Shown here: in pieces, positions 17,066-26,662 of the stretch
How the letters are laid out: every line of letters begins with the position of its first letter
Position numbering within the stretch: position 1 is the first letter of the stretch
The notes under the pieces: model-generated
Told to the model about the DNA's origin: nothing
What the model saw: the letters and a program-made list of their open reading frames with translations, nothing else
Databases searched by the model: none
Assembly: GCF_009935845.1 (NCBI RefSeq)
Contig: NZ_QWEK01000006.1
Span: forward strand, 1-64,000
DNA: 64,000 nucleotides
Origin: Pseudoflavonifractor sp. 524-17
GTDB lineage: Bacteria; Bacillota; Clostridia; Oscillospirales; Oscillospiraceae
Direction of reading: 5' to 3'
Position numbers and translations under genes: made by a program

Positions 17066-18556
17066 ATGGCGGGAGGCGTCATTCTGGTGGGCGCGGGGCC
17101 GGGGGACCCGGGGCTTTTCACCGTACGGGGCCGGGAGGTGCTGACCCAGGCGGAGGTGGTGGTCTACGACCGGCTGGTGGATCCCCAGATACTGGCCCTG
17201 ATCCCCCAAAACGCCATTAAAATTGACGCAGGCAAGGAGGCGGGCCGCCACCCCGTCCCCCAGAGCGAGATCAATCGGATGTTAGTTCAGTATGGAGGGA
17301 TGGGAAAGCGGGTGGTCCGCCTCAAGGGAGGCGACCCCTTCCTGTTCGGCCGGGGCGGAGAGGAGCTGGAGGCGCTGGCGGAAGCGGGAATCCCCTTTGA
17401 GGTGGTCCCCGGGGTGACCTCCGCCCTGGCGGCGCCGGCCTATGGAGGCATTCCAGTGACCCACCGGACCTTTGGCTCATCCCTGCATATTATTACGGGC
17501 CACCGGCGGAGGGGAGAGCCGTTAGAGATCGACTTTGAGGCGCTGGTCCGGGCCGGCGGGACGCTGGTGTTCTTGATGGGAGTGGCCAGTCTGCCGGAGA
17601 TCTGCGCCGGCCTGCTGGCGGCGGGGCTGGATCCCAATACCCCGGCGGCGGTGATCGAGGGGGGGACCACGCCTCGCCAGCGGCGGATCAGCGCCGCTGC
17701 GGGGAATCTGGCGGAGCGGGCGGCGGAATGCCGTGTGGCCAGTCCGGCAGTCAGCGTCTTCGGTCCGGTGTGCGCCCTGGCAGACCAGCTGGACTGGTTT
17801 GACGCCCTGCCCCTGAAGGGAAAGCGAATTGTGGTGACGCGGTCGGAAAACCGGGCGGGGACGCTGTCCCAACGGCTGCGGCTGCTGGGGGCGGATGTGT
17901 GGGAGTGCCCCTGCATCCGGACGGCGCCCATTGCGCCCTGCCCACGGCTGACGGAGGCGGTGGAAGCGCTGGAGCGCTATGAGTGGGTGGTCTTTACCAG
18001 CCCCGCCGGGGTGGAGGTCTTCTGGGATCACCTGCACCGGCGGGGGAAGGACGCCCGGGCTCTGGGCGGGCGCTGTCTGGGGGCCATTGGCCCAGGCACC
18101 GCCGAAGCCCTGAAAAAGCACGGCCTGCTGGCGGATCTGACGCCGGAGATCTACGACGGCGCCCACCTGGGCGCGGCTTTGGCGGAGCGGGCCGGGGGGC
18201 GGGTGCTGCTGCCCCGGGCGGCGGAGGGGGGCGCGGCCCTGACCCAGGCGCTGGAAAGAGCAGGCATTCCCTATGACGATATTCCCATCTACCGCACGGT
18301 ATACGAAACGGCGGAGGTGGCGGCTTTGCAGGCGGCGGTGGCGGCGGGGACAGTGGACGCCGTAACCTTCACCTCGGCCTCCACGGTGCGGGGATTTCTG
18401 GCCGCGGTAGGGGAAGAAGCGGACTGCTCCAAGGTGCTGGGCGTCTGCATCGGGGAACAAACTGCCGCCCAGGCCAGACAGGCGGGGATCCCGGTGATAA
18501 TTGCGGAGGAGGCCACCATAGACGCGCTGATTCAGGCGGCGGAGAAAGCCCTGTGA
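17066..18556 (+). CDS. cobA-hemD: Uroporphyrinogen III methylase/synthase fusion
   Basis: 496 residues. Residues 1-247 are SUMT (CobA): [45 protein letters not shown] and [20 protein letters not shown], which use SAM to make precorrin-2. From about residue 251 ([14 protein letters not shown]) a HemD uroporphyrinogen-III synthase domain follows, with [16 protein letters not shown] and [12 protein letters not shown]. Order and fusion are a known clostridial arrangement. The enzyme closes the tetrapyrrole ring and methylates it in turn. ATG at 17066, two bases past hemC, with AAGGAGG upstream. Confidence 0.95.
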   Translation: MAGGVILVGAGPGDPGLFTVRGREVLTQAEVVVYDRLVDPQILALIPQNAIKIDAGKEAGRHPVPQSEINRMLVQYGGMGKRVVRLKGGDPFLFGRGGEELEALAEAGIPFEVVPGVTSALAAPAYGGIPVTHRTFGSSLHIITGHRRRGEPLEIDFEALVRAGGTLVFLMGVASLPEICAGLLAAGLDPNTPAAVIEGGTTPRQRRISAAAGNLAERAAECRVASPAVSVFGPVCALADQLDWFDALPLKGKRIVVTRSENRAGTLSQRLRLLGADVWECPCIRTAPIAPCPRLTEAVEALERYEWVVFTSPAGVEVFWDHLHRRGKDARALGGRCLGAIGPGTAEALKKHGLLADLTPEIYDGAHLGAALAERAGGRVLLPRAAEGGAALTQALERAGIPYDDIPIYRTVYETAEVAALQAAVAAGTVDAVTFTSASTVRGFLAAVGEEADCSKVLGVCIGEQTAAQARQAGIPVIIAEEATIDALIQAAEKAL

Positions 18557-18642
18557 ACCCAGCTTCGCGAAAAAAGATCCGCCGGTTGGGCATCTTGCCA
18601 TGTTTCAAACACGGCCTAAATTGCAATAAGGAGGAATCAGTT

Positions 18643-19626
18643 ATGGATTTGACCATCCGCCCCCGCCGGCTGCGGGGGAATGAGCGGATTCGCCGGCTGT
18701 GCCGGGAAACCCGCATGTCTCCGGACAGCCTGATTTACCCCATTTTTGTGGACGAGGGCTTGATAGGCGCCCGGCCCATTGACTCTTTGCCGGGGCAGTG
18801 CCACTATGGGCTGGACTGCGTGGGACAGGCGGTGGAGGAGTGTCTGGCCCACGGGGTGAAGCAGTGCATTCTCTTCGGCCTGCCGGGGAAGAAGGACGCC
18901 CACGGCTCGCCGGCCTGGGACAAAAAGGGGGTCATCCAGCGGGCCGTCAGGGCCATCAAGGCCCAGTATCCCGATTTTTACGTGATCACCGATGTGTGCC
19001 TGTGCGAATATACGGACCACGGCCACTGCGGTATCCTGTGCGGGGAGACGGTGGACAACGACAAGACCCTGGAAGTGTTGGCCAAGACAGCGCTCTCCCA
19101 CGCCCAGGCCGGGGCGGATATGGTGGCCCCCTCAGACATGATGGATGGGCGGATCGCTGCCATTCGGGGGACGCTGGACAAGCACGGCTTTGAGAACACT
19201 CCCATCTTATCCTATGCAGCCAAGTATGCCTCCGCCTTTTACGGTCCCTTCCGGGCGGCGGCGGGGTCTGCCCCCGCCTTCGGGGACCGGCGGGGGTATC
19301 AGATGGACCCCCACAACGGGAGAGAGGCGCTGAAGGAGTGCGCGCTGGACGCGGCGGAGGGGGCGGATATTTTAATGGTAAAGCCCGCCCTGGCCTATCT
19401 GGATGTGATCCGGGCCTGCGCGGAGCGGTTTGACTTGCCTGTGTGCGCCTACTCCGTGTCGGGGGAGTACGCCATGGTAAAGGCCGCCGCCGCCGCCGGA
19501 CTGATTGACGAGTACCGGGTGATGTGCGAGAGCGCGGTGTCGGTCTTCCGGGCAGGGGCCAATCAGCTTATTACCTACTATGCCAAAGAGCTGGCTCAGG
19601 CCATAAAGAAGGGGGATATCGGCTGA
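18643..19626 (+). CDS. hemB: Delta-aminolevulinic acid dehydratase
   Basis: 327 residues. The zinc-type metal site [17 protein letters not shown] is present, along with the Schiff-base lysines in [16 protein letters not shown] and [13 protein letters not shown]. It condenses two aminolevulinates to porphobilinogen. The start at 18643 has AAGGAGGAATCAG upstream; the frame is open back to 18553 but without a site. An 86-base gap before it is the largest in the operon and could hold a secondary promoter, though I see no clear one. The stop overlaps the hemL ATG. Confidence 0.96.
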   Translation: MDLTIRPRRLRGNERIRRLCRETRMSPDSLIYPIFVDEGLIGARPIDSLPGQCHYGLDCVGQAVEECLAHGVKQCILFGLPGKKDAHGSPAWDKKGVIQRAVRAIKAQYPDFYVITDVCLCEYTDHGHCGILCGETVDNDKTLEVLAKTALSHAQAGADMVAPSDMMDGRIAAIRGTLDKHGFENTPILSYAAKYASAFYGPFRAAAGSAPAFGDRRGYQMDPHNGREALKECALDAAEGADILMVKPALAYLDVIRACAERFDLPVCAYSVSGEYAMVKAAAAAGLIDEYRVMCESAVSVFRAGANQLITYYAKELAQAIKKGDIG

Positions 19627-20906
19627 TGACCTCACAGCAGCTGTTTGATCAGGCCGTGCAGGTATTGCCTGGGGGAGTGAACTCCCCGGTGCGGGCCTTC
19701 CGGGCGGTAAACCTGGTCCCCCAGTTCATCCAGCGGGCGCAGGGCGCCCGCGTCTGCGACGTGGAGGGCCGGGAATACCTGGACTATGTATGTTCCTGGG
19801 GCCCCATGATTCTGGGGCACAACCACCCGGCTATCCGGGAGGCGGTGGAGCAGGCGGTAAAAGACGGCCTCTCCTTCGGCGCGCCCACGCAGCGGGAGGT
19901 GGAGATGGCCCAGCTCATGGTGGAGCTGGTGCCCCACATCGAGATGGTGCGGATGGTCAACTCGGGGACCGAGGCGGTGATGTCTGCCGTCCGGCTGGCC
20001 CGGGGAGCCACCGGGCGGGATAAGATCCTCAAGTTCGAGGGATGCTACCACGGACACAGCGACTGCCTGCTGGTAAACGCCGGATCCTCCGCGCTTGCGG
20101 GGGGATATCCAAGCTCGGCGGGGGTGCCGGCAGACGTGGCAAGGCATACCCTGACGGCCCAGTTCAACGACCTGGCCGGTGTGGAGGCGCTGTTGGAGGC
20201 CTATCCCGGACAGGTGGCCTGCGTCCTTGTGGAGCCGGTGGCGGCCAACATGGGGGTAATCCCGCCTGCGCCGGACTTTCTGCCTGGCCTGCGCCGGCTG
20301 TGCGACAGGCATGGGGCGCTGCTGATCTTTGACGAGGTGATCACCGGCTTCCGGCTGGGCCTGGGGGGCGCCCAGGACTATTTCGGCGTTCGGGCGGATA
20401 TTGTCACCTTCGGCAAGATCATCGGCGGGGGAATGCCGGTGGGGGCCTACTGCGCCAGCCGGGCGCTGATGGAACAGGTGGCCCCCTGCGGAGCGGTGTA
20501 TCAGGCGGGGACCCTGTCGGGAAACCCGGTGGCCATGGCCGCCGGGCTGGCCCAGCTGCGGTGGCTGCGGGATCACCCGGAGGTGTATTCCCACATCGAC
20601 CGTCTGGCAGCCCTTCTGGCGGAGGGCCTGGAGGGCGCGGCGGAGCGCGCCGGCGCCGCCGTGTCCGTCAACCGGATCGGCAGTCTGCTGGCGCCCTTCT
20701 TTACCCCCAGCCCGGTGAGCGCCTTTGTGGACGCCAAGGGCAGCGACGTAGGGAAATACGCCCAATACTTTGCCAACATGCTGGACCGGGACATCTACCT
20801 GGCCCCGGCCCAGTTTGAAGCCATGTTTTTGTCCGCCGCCCACAGCGAGGAGGACGTGGCCCGGACGATCTCCGCAGCGGAAGAATCCCTGGCAGGGCTT
20901 TCGTAG
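19626..20906 (+). CDS. hemL: Glutamate-1-semialdehyde 2,1-aminomutase
   Basis: 426 residues of class-III aminotransferases. [20 protein letters not shown]-type cofactor region, [13 protein letters not shown] and the PLP lysine in [15 protein letters not shown] identify it; [16 protein letters not shown] follows. It converts glutamate-1-semialdehyde to 5-aminolevulinate, pairing with the HemA fusion, so the operon holds the complete C5 route to uroporphyrinogen III. ATGA overlap with hemB. The gene ends three bases from the oppositely oriented ypeB with no terminator between them. Confidence 0.95.
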   Translation: MTSQQLFDQAVQVLPGGVNSPVRAFRAVNLVPQFIQRAQGARVCDVEGREYLDYVCSWGPMILGHNHPAIREAVEQAVKDGLSFGAPTQREVEMAQLMVELVPHIEMVRMVNSGTEAVMSAVRLARGATGRDKILKFEGCYHGHSDCLLVNAGSSALAGGYPSSAGVPADVARHTLTAQFNDLAGVEALLEAYPGQVACVLVEPVAANMGVIPPAPDFLPGLRRLCDRHGALLIFDEVITGFRLGLGGAQDYFGVRADIVTFGKIIGGGMPVGAYCASRALMEQVAPCGAVYQAGTLSGNPVAMAAGLAQLRWLRDHPEVYSHIDRLAALLAEGLEGAAERAGAAVSVNRIGSLLAPFFTPSPVSAFVDAKGSDVGKYAQYFANMLDRDIYLAPAQFEAMFLSAAHSEEDVARTISAAEESLAGLS

Positions 20907-20909
20907 GGA

Positions 20910-22277
20910 TTAAAGCACCAGCGTGCCGCTGCTGTCCTCCAAAAGGAGCAAAATGCGTTCCTGCTGTCCGGTCTGAGCGTCGACGTAGATGAGGCAGTGC
21001 CGGCCTTCCCCGTCCTGACACTTGAACTCATGACAGAAGACCTCGTTTTCCCCGCTGGTGGGGATGACGGCCAGGCGGCGGCTGAGCACCTCCAAGCAGT
21101 CGGGCACCCGGGCGGCGGCCTCCGCCTGAGAGACCGCCGGGGCGGGGAGGGTGCGCTGCTGGTGGTTCATCAGGTAGTTCCGGGCGTCGAAGCCCACTAC
21201 GTCCCCGTTGTCCAGAGAGATGGAGACCTTGATCAAGTCGGGATAGCAGAGCACATCCCCCTGAAGGGCGGCGAAATTGACGGTGAGCACATGGCCCTGG
21301 TCGATGAAATAGGTTTCAGTCAGGTCGGGATAGCCCCGCTGCCGCAAAAAGGCTTTGGCCTTGTCCGCGGCCTGTTCCTGGGAGAGGGAAGCCTCCCCGG
21401 CCGGCCGGGAGGTGAGAACGCAGAGAACCCGTCCCCCCTGCTGGGTGACCTCCACATAGACCTCTCCGCCGTTGACCTGGGCGGAAAAGCCGTAGGCGGG
21501 CATCTGCTCCCCGCCCTGGGATACCAGGGTGAACACGGTAGGGGGAAGGTCCAGAAAAGAGGCCGCAATATCCCGGGCCTGGTCCTGGCTGACCACTTCG
21601 CACTCCTGAAGCATCCGGGGGGCGCGGTTTGCGATATGGTCGGAGAAGGGACCGTCGTAGATAAGGGCGGGGAGCTCCGGAAACTCACTTTCCACCGTCT
21701 GGAAGGAGGAGCCGGCGGGGGTGGTCCCACCGTCCTCCGCCGCCTGGGAGAGCCGGGTTTCCGCCTGAGAGAGGTTTTCGAGGGTAACGGTACCGGCGTA
21801 CAGATCGGCCTGCAGGGCCTGGAGGGTCTGGCACAGGTGGTCCGTCCGGTGGGAGAGGTCCTCCAGGGCGTCCCACTGCGCCTGGGTGAGCAGCTCCGGC
21901 CCCACCCGGGAGAGGGCCATCATATAGTCCCCCGTCTTGGCCAGAAAGGCGGCGGTCTGCTCCAGCTCCACGTTGCCGTAGGGCAGGGCGCCCAGGGCGG
22001 TCTGGGCGGCCTGGGATTTATGGAAGGCCTCCGCGCATAGAGAGGAAAACAGGCTGCCGGAGGTGGCGTAGCGCCCCTTTTGCAGGGCGGTGTTCAATCC
22101 GGAGACTGATGCGGTGAGCTCCGCGAAAGCGTGCTCGTAGGTTTTGTTCAGCAGGTAGCGGTACTGCGCGGCCTGGGTCTGGCTGTACACCGCCAGACCG
22201 GCCAAAGCCAGCACCCCAGCCAGAGAAAAGCTGATGACTCGAACCCGAAACCGGGTGGATTTGGAATGACGCTCCAT
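20910..22277 (-). CDS. ypeB: Germination protein YpeB
   Basis: 455 residues. An N-terminal membrane anchor (about residues 12-32) is followed by a helical region and PepSY-like repeats. The YpeB hallmark PALIYDGPFSDHI is present near residue 205, and the C-terminal half has several PepSY units (DQARDIAASFLD, EQAADKAKAFLRQRGY, QAEAAARVPDCLEVL). YpeB is made in the forespore and keeps the cortex-lytic enzyme SleB in place until germination. SleB, normally encoded just upstream, is absent here. The ATG at 22277 has AAGGAGCGAAGG upstream. Strong indicator that the organism forms spores. Confidence 0.9.
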   Translation of the reverse strand: MERHSKSTRFRVRVISFSLAGVLALAGLAVYSQTQAAQYRYLLNKTYEHAFAELTASVSGLNTALQKGRYATSGSLFSSLCAEAFHKSQAAQTALGALPYGNVELEQTAAFLAKTGDYMMALSRVGPELLTQAQWDALEDLSHRTDHLCQTLQALQADLYAGTVTLENLSQAETRLSQAAEDGGTTPAGSSFQTVESEFPELPALIYDGPFSDHIANRAPRMLQECEVVSQDQARDIAASFLDLPPTVFTLVSQGGEQMPAYGFSAQVNGGEVYVEVTQQGGRVLCVLTSRPAGEASLSQEQAADKAKAFLRQRGYPDLTETYFIDQGHVLTVNFAALQGDVLCYPDLIKVSISLDNGDVVGFDARNYLMNHQQRTLPAPAVSQAEAAARVPDCLEVLSRRLAVIPTSGENEVFCHEFKCQDGEGRHCLIYVDAQTGQQERILLLLEDSSGTLVL

Positions 22278-22404
22278 GTCCTTCGCTCCTTGTCAATCAA
22301 TGCCATAGCCGCCGTGGCTGAACAGAGGCAAAGGCTTCTTTTCAACGTTTCAGGCGCTTTGGCGATATTATCAAACGATTGGAGCCGCGTCCTGCGGATG
22401 GCCG

Positions 22405-22435
22405 GTAGGGGCGGCTCCCAGCCCCGCCGCCCTAC
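22405..22435. other. GC-rich hairpin upstream of ypeB
   Basis: GTAGGGGCGG pairs with CCGCCCTAC across a CCCAGCCC-containing loop. It lies in the 328-base divergent gap 22278-22605, where I see no other gene. Just before the reductase gene a direct repeat TACCGGATA-TACCGGA occurs (near 22550-22562), a possible operator. Confidence 0.35.
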
Positions 22436-22605
22436 GGTCTTGCAGTGTCAGGGGATTGGCAGATCACAGAGGCGGCTGGAATGTTTGGCGGCGATACAGC
22501 TAGTGTGGCACGAAACGGGGCAAACTTGCGCCGCCGGGGAGAAAAAATACCGGATATACCGGAAAATTATGGTGCGGCGGCGCCGTAGGAAAGGAAGAAA
22601 ATGGT

Positions 22606-23244
22606 ATGATTCACATTGTAGGGCTGTGCGCCAGTCCCCGGCGGGACGGGGCGACGGAATATGTTTTGAGAGAGGCGCTCAAGGCGGCGGAGGCGGTGAG
22701 CGGCGAGGTGACCACTCAGCTGGCGGTCATGGCGGGGAAGAAGATCGCCCCCTGCGTGGATTGCCGGGCGTGCATCAAAAATCACAGCTGGTGCGTGATT
22801 CCTGACGATATGAGAGAACTGATTGAGCTGTTTGTCAAGGCGGACGGCATCCTGGTGGCCTCCCCGGTGTACTGTATGGGCCCCGCGCCCCAGCTGTCCG
22901 CCTTCTGCTCTCGTCTGCGGGCCATCCGGGACTGCTTCCCTGACCTGCTGAAGGGGAAATTTCTGGGGGCCATCGCCGTGGGCGGCACCCGCAATGGGGG
23001 ACAGGAGACCGTCGTTGCAGGGATCCACAACCTGTTCGGCATCCGGGGGATGAATATCGTCACCAACGAGGCCAGGGAGTACATGGGGGGCCGGGTGTGG
23101 TCCGACGACCGGGGGGCCGAGGGGGCGGCGGGGGACGCGGTCGGCATGGCCGGAGCCCTTTCTCTGGGCCGCCGTCTGGCGGAGACCACGCTGATCTATT
23201 CCTACGGCAGGCAGGTGTGGCTGGAAAAGCAGGGGCGCATGTAA
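22606..23244 (+). CDS. Flavodoxin-like NAD(P)H-dependent oxidoreductase
   Basis: 212 residues of the iron-sulfur flavoprotein/NADPH-FMN reductase superfamily. The FMN phosphate loop is GLCASPRRDGATEYVLREAL at the N-terminus, and CVDCRACIKNHSWCVIPDDM near residues 50-68 is the cysteine-rich insert typical of iron-sulfur flavoproteins (CxxCxxC spacing). The second half contains the flavin-binding SPVYCMGPAPQLSAF. Probably a cytosolic electron carrier or reductase; the substrate is unknown. AAGGAAG lies upstream of the ATG. Transcribed alone, ending in a repeat and a bidirectional terminator. Confidence 0.82.
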   Translation: MIHIVGLCASPRRDGATEYVLREALKAAEAVSGEVTTQLAVMAGKKIAPCVDCRACIKNHSWCVIPDDMRELIELFVKADGILVASPVYCMGPAPQLSAFCSRLRAIRDCFPDLLKGKFLGAIAVGGTRNGGQETVVAGIHNLFGIRGMNIVTNEAREYMGGRVWSDDRGAEGAAGDAVGMAGALSLGRRLAETTLIYSYGRQVWLEKQGRM

Positions 23245-23350
23245 GAACCTGTTTTCATAACCGTTGGACACCGTGGGGTCTTTTGCCGCCCCGGGACGGG
23301 AAAAAACCCCACGGCAATCCAGCGGCCTCCCGGTTGTGAATACAGGGTCT
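23244..23350 (+). repeat. Dispersed TIR repeat, copy 1
   Basis: A 107-base element with terminal inverted repeats of about 20 bases: AGAACCTGTTTTCATAACCG on the left and the complement of AGACCCTGTATTCACAACCG on the right. Internal landmarks TTGGACACCG and CGGCAATCCAGCG recur in the copies at 43398 and 54996. It begins on the last base of the reductase stop codon. Confidence 0.75.
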
Positions 23351-23355
23351 AAGTA

Positions 23356-23396
23356 AAAACCCGCAGGACGGCGATTTTTGCCGTCCTGCGGGTTTT
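23356..23396. terminator. Bidirectional terminator
   Basis: 17-base perfect arms (AAAACCCGCAGGACGGC and its complement) with a seven-base loop; T runs on both strands. It separates the convergent reductase and HAD genes. Confidence 0.9.
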
Positions 23397-23400
23397 GATA

Positions 23401-24054
23401 TTATACAAGTCCTAAGGCCTGGACAAGCTGGTCCGGGGCGGCGGCGATGTGGGAAGCGCCGTGCCGGGCGAGGAAGGGGGCGTCCCGAAAGCCCCAGGAG
23501 ACTGAAATGCAGTCCATGCCTGCGCTGCGGGCGGTGTCAATGTCCACGTCAGAGTCCCCCACGTAGACCGCCCGGGCGGCGGGGACGCGCAGCTGCTCCA
23601 AAGCGGCGAAGACGGTGTCGGGGGCGGGCTTTTTCCGCACAGCGGGGGACTCGCCGATGGCCACGGGGACCCGGGGGCCGAAGTAGTGCCGGCACAGCTC
23701 CTTCACCGCCCCGTCAAATTTATTGGAGACCACCGCCACCCCGACCCCGGCGGCGGACAGGCGGTCCAGGAGGGGCAGAACGCCGGGGTAGGGGGCGGTT
23801 TTATGGCGCATGTTGGTGAGGTAGTGGGCGCGGAATAGGGCGAGACAGCGCTGCGTCTCCTCCTCCGGCGTGCCCGCCGGAACGGCCCGGTGGATGAGAT
23901 TGGCCACGCCGTTGCCCACAAACTGCCGTACCTCCTCCCGGGTGCGGGTGGGAAAAGCGCAGGCGGTCAGGGCGTGGTTGGTGCTGCCGGCCAGATCGTC
24001 CAAGGTGTTGAGCAGAGTACCGTCCAAATCGAAAATAACAGCGTCATAGCGCAT
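23401..24054 (-). CDS. HAD hydrolase, phosphoglycolate phosphatase-like
   Basis: 217 residues of the haloacid dehalogenase superfamily, Gph/PpaX subgroup. Motif I IFDLDGTLLNT (nucleophile D9 and D11), motif II VVSNK, the lysine of motif III in RKKPAPD and motif IV GDSDVDIDTARSAG are all present, with a helical cap between. It dephosphorylates small phosphate esters, possibly 2-phosphoglycolate. It follows the phosphate transporter gene on the same strand by 95 bases and may belong to a PAP2-PiT-HAD unit, which would tie it to phosphate recycling. Substrate cannot be told from sequence. Confidence 0.87.
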   Translation of the reverse strand: MRYDAVIFDLDGTLLNTLDDLAGSTNHALTACAFPTRTREEVRQFVGNGVANLIHRAVPAGTPEEETQRCLALFRAHYLTNMRHKTAPYPGVLPLLDRLSAAGVGVAVVSNKFDGAVKELCRHYFGPRVPVAIGESPAVRKKPAPDTVFAALEQLRVPAARAVYVGDSDVDIDTARSAGMDCISVSWGFRDAPFLARHGASHIAAAPDQLVQALGLV

Positions 24055-24149
24055 AAGCTCACTCGCTTTTGATTTTATTTAGGGCCTCCGCGCCTTGGAA
24101 AGAGGCGATCTGGAAGCAGTCCAGAAAGCATTATAGCACGGCGGTCCGG

Positions 24150-25175
24150 TCAGCGCAAGAGCAGGCGCGCCAGCAAAAAGCCCAGGGCAGCGCAGCCGGG
24201 GAAGGTAAAGAGCCAGGTGAGCAGGATGGATCCAACGGCGGTGCGGTTGGGCTGCCGGCCCAGAGCGGTCCCCGCCCCCAGAATGGCGGAGGTTTTGGCG
24301 TGGGTGGTGCTCACCGGCAGGCCCAGCAGAGTACACAGCAGCAGGATCCCGCCCCCCGCCAGATCCGCAGACAGACCGGCGGCGGGGGAGAGGGGGACCA
24401 GTCCGCTGCCCACTTTTTCCACAATGCGCCGTCCCCCCACCAGCGTGCCGAAGGCCATGGTGAGGGCGCACAGGAGAATAAGCCACAGGGGGATGACAAA
24501 GAGCTCCGGATCCCACCTGCCCTGGGCCAGAGCGGCGCCCAGGAGGAAGACCCCCAAAAATTTCTGTCCGTCCTGTGCCCCGTGGAGAAAGGCCATGGCG
24601 GCGGCGCCGGTGATCTGTCCCGCCCGGCAAAGGGCGGGGGAGAGGGGAGCGCGGGCCAGGGGACGGGCGAGGACTCGGCCCAGCCGCCAGCCCAGCCAGA
24701 CCGAGAGGGCGAGGCCCAGCGCCACCCGCCCCCAGGGCTGGGGCCGGAGATTGGACCATCCCCCCGGCAGGGCCAGCGCCGCCCCGGCCAGCCCGGCCAG
24801 CAGGGCATGGCTCTCACTGGTGGGGATGCCGAAATACCAGGCGAACACGGCCCACAGCACCACGGCAGTGAGGGCGGCGCACAGGGCGGCGCAGGCGGTG
24901 GCGGCGTCGCCCCCAAAGTCGGCGGCGGCGTTCACCGTCTGGGCCACGGCGGGGAAGAAGAGCGCGGCGGTGAGCACCCCGGCCAGATTACAGCCTGCGG
25001 CCAGAGCCGCCGCCCGCCGGAAAGAGAGCGCCCCAGCGGCCACGGCGGTGGCAATGGCATTGGGGGCGTCGGTCCAGCCGTTGACCAATAATACAGCCAG
25101 CAGCAGCCCGCTGACAAGGGCCAAAGCGGGGGTGCGCAGGGCGCAGGACAAGAACGCAAACGCAGACAAAGGCAA
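24150..25175 (-). CDS. PiT family inorganic phosphate transporter
   Basis: 341 residues, about ten membrane segments. The two PiT repeats show NGWTDAPNAIATAVAAGAL near residue 30 and GLPVSTTHAKTSAILGAGTAL near residue 295; GIPTSESHALLAGLAGA and LHGAQDGQKFLGVF also fit. It imports phosphate with a cation across the cell membrane. I place the start at a TTG at 25175, with GGAGG eight bases upstream. The frame is open 82 codons further upstream, but that stretch runs through the PAP2 gene on the same strand in another frame and is not PiT-like. Confidence 0.88.
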   Translation of the reverse strand: MPLSAFAFLSCALRTPALALVSGLLLAVLLVNGWTDAPNAIATAVAAGALSFRRAAALAAGCNLAGVLTAALFFPAVAQTVNAAADFGGDAATACAALCAALTAVVLWAVFAWYFGIPTSESHALLAGLAGAALALPGGWSNLRPQPWGRVALGLALSVWLGWRLGRVLARPLARAPLSPALCRAGQITGAAAMAFLHGAQDGQKFLGVFLLGAALAQGRWDPELFVIPLWLILLCALTMAFGTLVGGRRIVEKVGSGLVPLSPAAGLSADLAGGGILLLCTLLGLPVSTTHAKTSAILGAGTALGRQPNRTAVGSILLTWLFTFPGCAALGFLLARLLLR

Positions 25176-25266
25176 AAAGACCACCTCCACCGTAACTATA
25201 CGGCGCAGGTGGTCCAAATAGTAGGGGCGTCCAGTATTCCGCCAAGTCAGAAATTTGTACAGGGGT

Positions 25267-25833
25267 TCAAGCAGACGCCTGGGCGTTGCCTGGGGGCGTG
25301 TCTGCCCCCAGGTTCCAAAGGGCCAAAGCGGCCAGGGCAGCCAAAGTGCCAATGAGGGCGCCGGCAAGGACGTCGCTGGGGTAGTGAACCCCAACGTAAA
25401 GCCGGGACAGCCCCATGACAACGGCGGCCCCCAGAGCAGTGGCTCTCCCCCAGGCCCAGGGGAGGGTTTTCAGCCAGACCACGCCGGCGGCGAAAGCGGC
25501 GGTGGTGTGCCCGGAGGGAAAAGAGTTGGGGTCACGTTCCGCCACCAGAGGGAGCAGTCCCTCCACCATGAGCCAGGGCCGGGGCCGGGCGATGAGGTGC
25601 TTGAGGGCTGCGTTAGTAGCCAGCATCCCCAGCAGCAGGGCCAGCAGAGCGCAGGCGCCAGACCGGCGGGTGGGTCTGAAGATCAGCAGGGCCGCCGAGA
25701 GGGTGAGCCACAGCAGGCCGGCGTCGCCCAGCCGGGTGAACCAGGTAAAAAAGGCGGTGAGGGCCGGAGTGCGCAGGAACTCCTGCACCCAGAGGAGAAT
25801 CGTTCCCTCCGGCCGCAGCAGCAGGTCAAACAT
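25267..25833 (-). CDS. PAP2 family membrane phosphatase
   Basis: 188 residues with five to six membrane segments. The three PAP2 motifs are KHLIARPRP, PSGHT and SRLYVGVHYPSD, so the active-site histidines and arginine are in place. Such enzymes dephosphorylate undecaprenyl pyrophosphate (BcrC type) or phosphatidic acid at the membrane. ATG at 25833 with AAGGAG upstream. It is first of three same-strand genes (PAP2, PiT, HAD) that all handle phosphate. Confidence 0.87.
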   Translation of the reverse strand: MFDLLLRPEGTILLWVQEFLRTPALTAFFTWFTRLGDAGLLWLTLSAALLIFRPTRRSGACALLALLLGMLATNAALKHLIARPRPWLMVEGLLPLVAERDPNSFPSGHTTAAFAAGVVWLKTLPWAWGRATALGAAVVMGLSRLYVGVHYPSDVLAGALIGTLAALAALALWNLGADTPPGNAQASA

Positions 25834-25987
25834 AGGCAAGCTCCTTTGCGGGTGAAGTTTTGGCGCGTCCGTTTCGGCCGCTCAGAAGAGGGCGAAAGGC
25901 GCGTTGGAAATTTGCGGCGCAAGCGTATAAAACAGCGGGACGGCAATCCTCCGCCCCGCTGTGAAATGATTGTGAATACTACGGTGC

Positions 25988-26509
25988 TCAGGCCACGTCT
26001 TCCCAGACGCAGTCGGTAATAAGACCGCCTGGGAACTCAAAGTGGACGGTCTTCAAGTTGTGGCCCTTGCCGATGCGGACTTCCTGGGTGCCCACCTCAT
26101 TGAGGGCCCGGTTAGGCACGACGGCCTCCACCGTAAAGGTGAGATCCAGCAGATTGTCGGCCAGGGGCAGGGTGAGGGCGCCGCTGCTGGAGCTGATGGT
26201 CACCGTGTTCTGATGGGGGGCGGAGACCACCGAAACTACATGGGCATTGAGCAGAGCGCCGGAGGCCATAAGCTGGTCGCCGCCCTCCTGCTCCACGTAC
26301 TGCCGCAGGGATTCGTAGACCTGGGGGTATACGTTGTTGACCTGCACGGTATAGGTAATCTTGGCCTGGCTGGCGGTGGCGCCGGGAAGCACACCGTTTT
26401 TGCCCAGCAGCTTCAGTCCCACCATAATGGCCGCCAGGGCCAGAAGGATCAGGACCAGCAGGTCTACAATATTGATTTTTCCAAACAGTCTGCCTTTCTC
26501 GTCTAACAT
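25988..26509 (-). CDS. DUF4330 family membrane-anchored protein
   Basis: 173 residues. After MLDEKGRLFGKINIVD comes one membrane segment (about 15-35), then a beta-rich outside domain with TYTVQVNNVYPQVYESLRQ. This arrangement matches the DUF4330 family, whose function is not known. The ATG at 26509 has GGAGG upstream. It diverges from the glycosyltransferase-CsaB gene, a pairing that suggests a cell-envelope role; that is inference. The frame is open far upstream but there overlaps the divergent gene. Confidence 0.72.
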   Translation of the reverse strand: MLDEKGRLFGKINIVDLLVLILLALAAIMVGLKLLGKNGVLPGATASQAKITYTVQVNNVYPQVYESLRQYVEQEGGDQLMASGALLNAHVVSVVSAPHQNTVTISSSSGALTLPLADNLLDLTFTVEAVVPNRALNEVGTQEVRIGKGHNLKTVHFEFPGGLITDCVWEDVA

Positions 26510-26662
26510 CTTTTGCAGCCTCCGAGGTTGTAAATTTACCGTTACATGGTGTACAATAAAGATGCGCGTGTCCGCTGGACAAACTCTGCGCAATGAGCGG
26601 TTATGTTGTATTGTATCATACTTCCAGCAATGGAACAAGTCTTTTTTCACAGGGGAGGTCCC

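Noticed and set aside
25176-25421. N-terminal extension of the phosphate transporter
   Set aside because: The extra codons run through the PAP2 gene and its stop, are not PiT-like, and a TTG with a good ribosome site at 25175 fits better.
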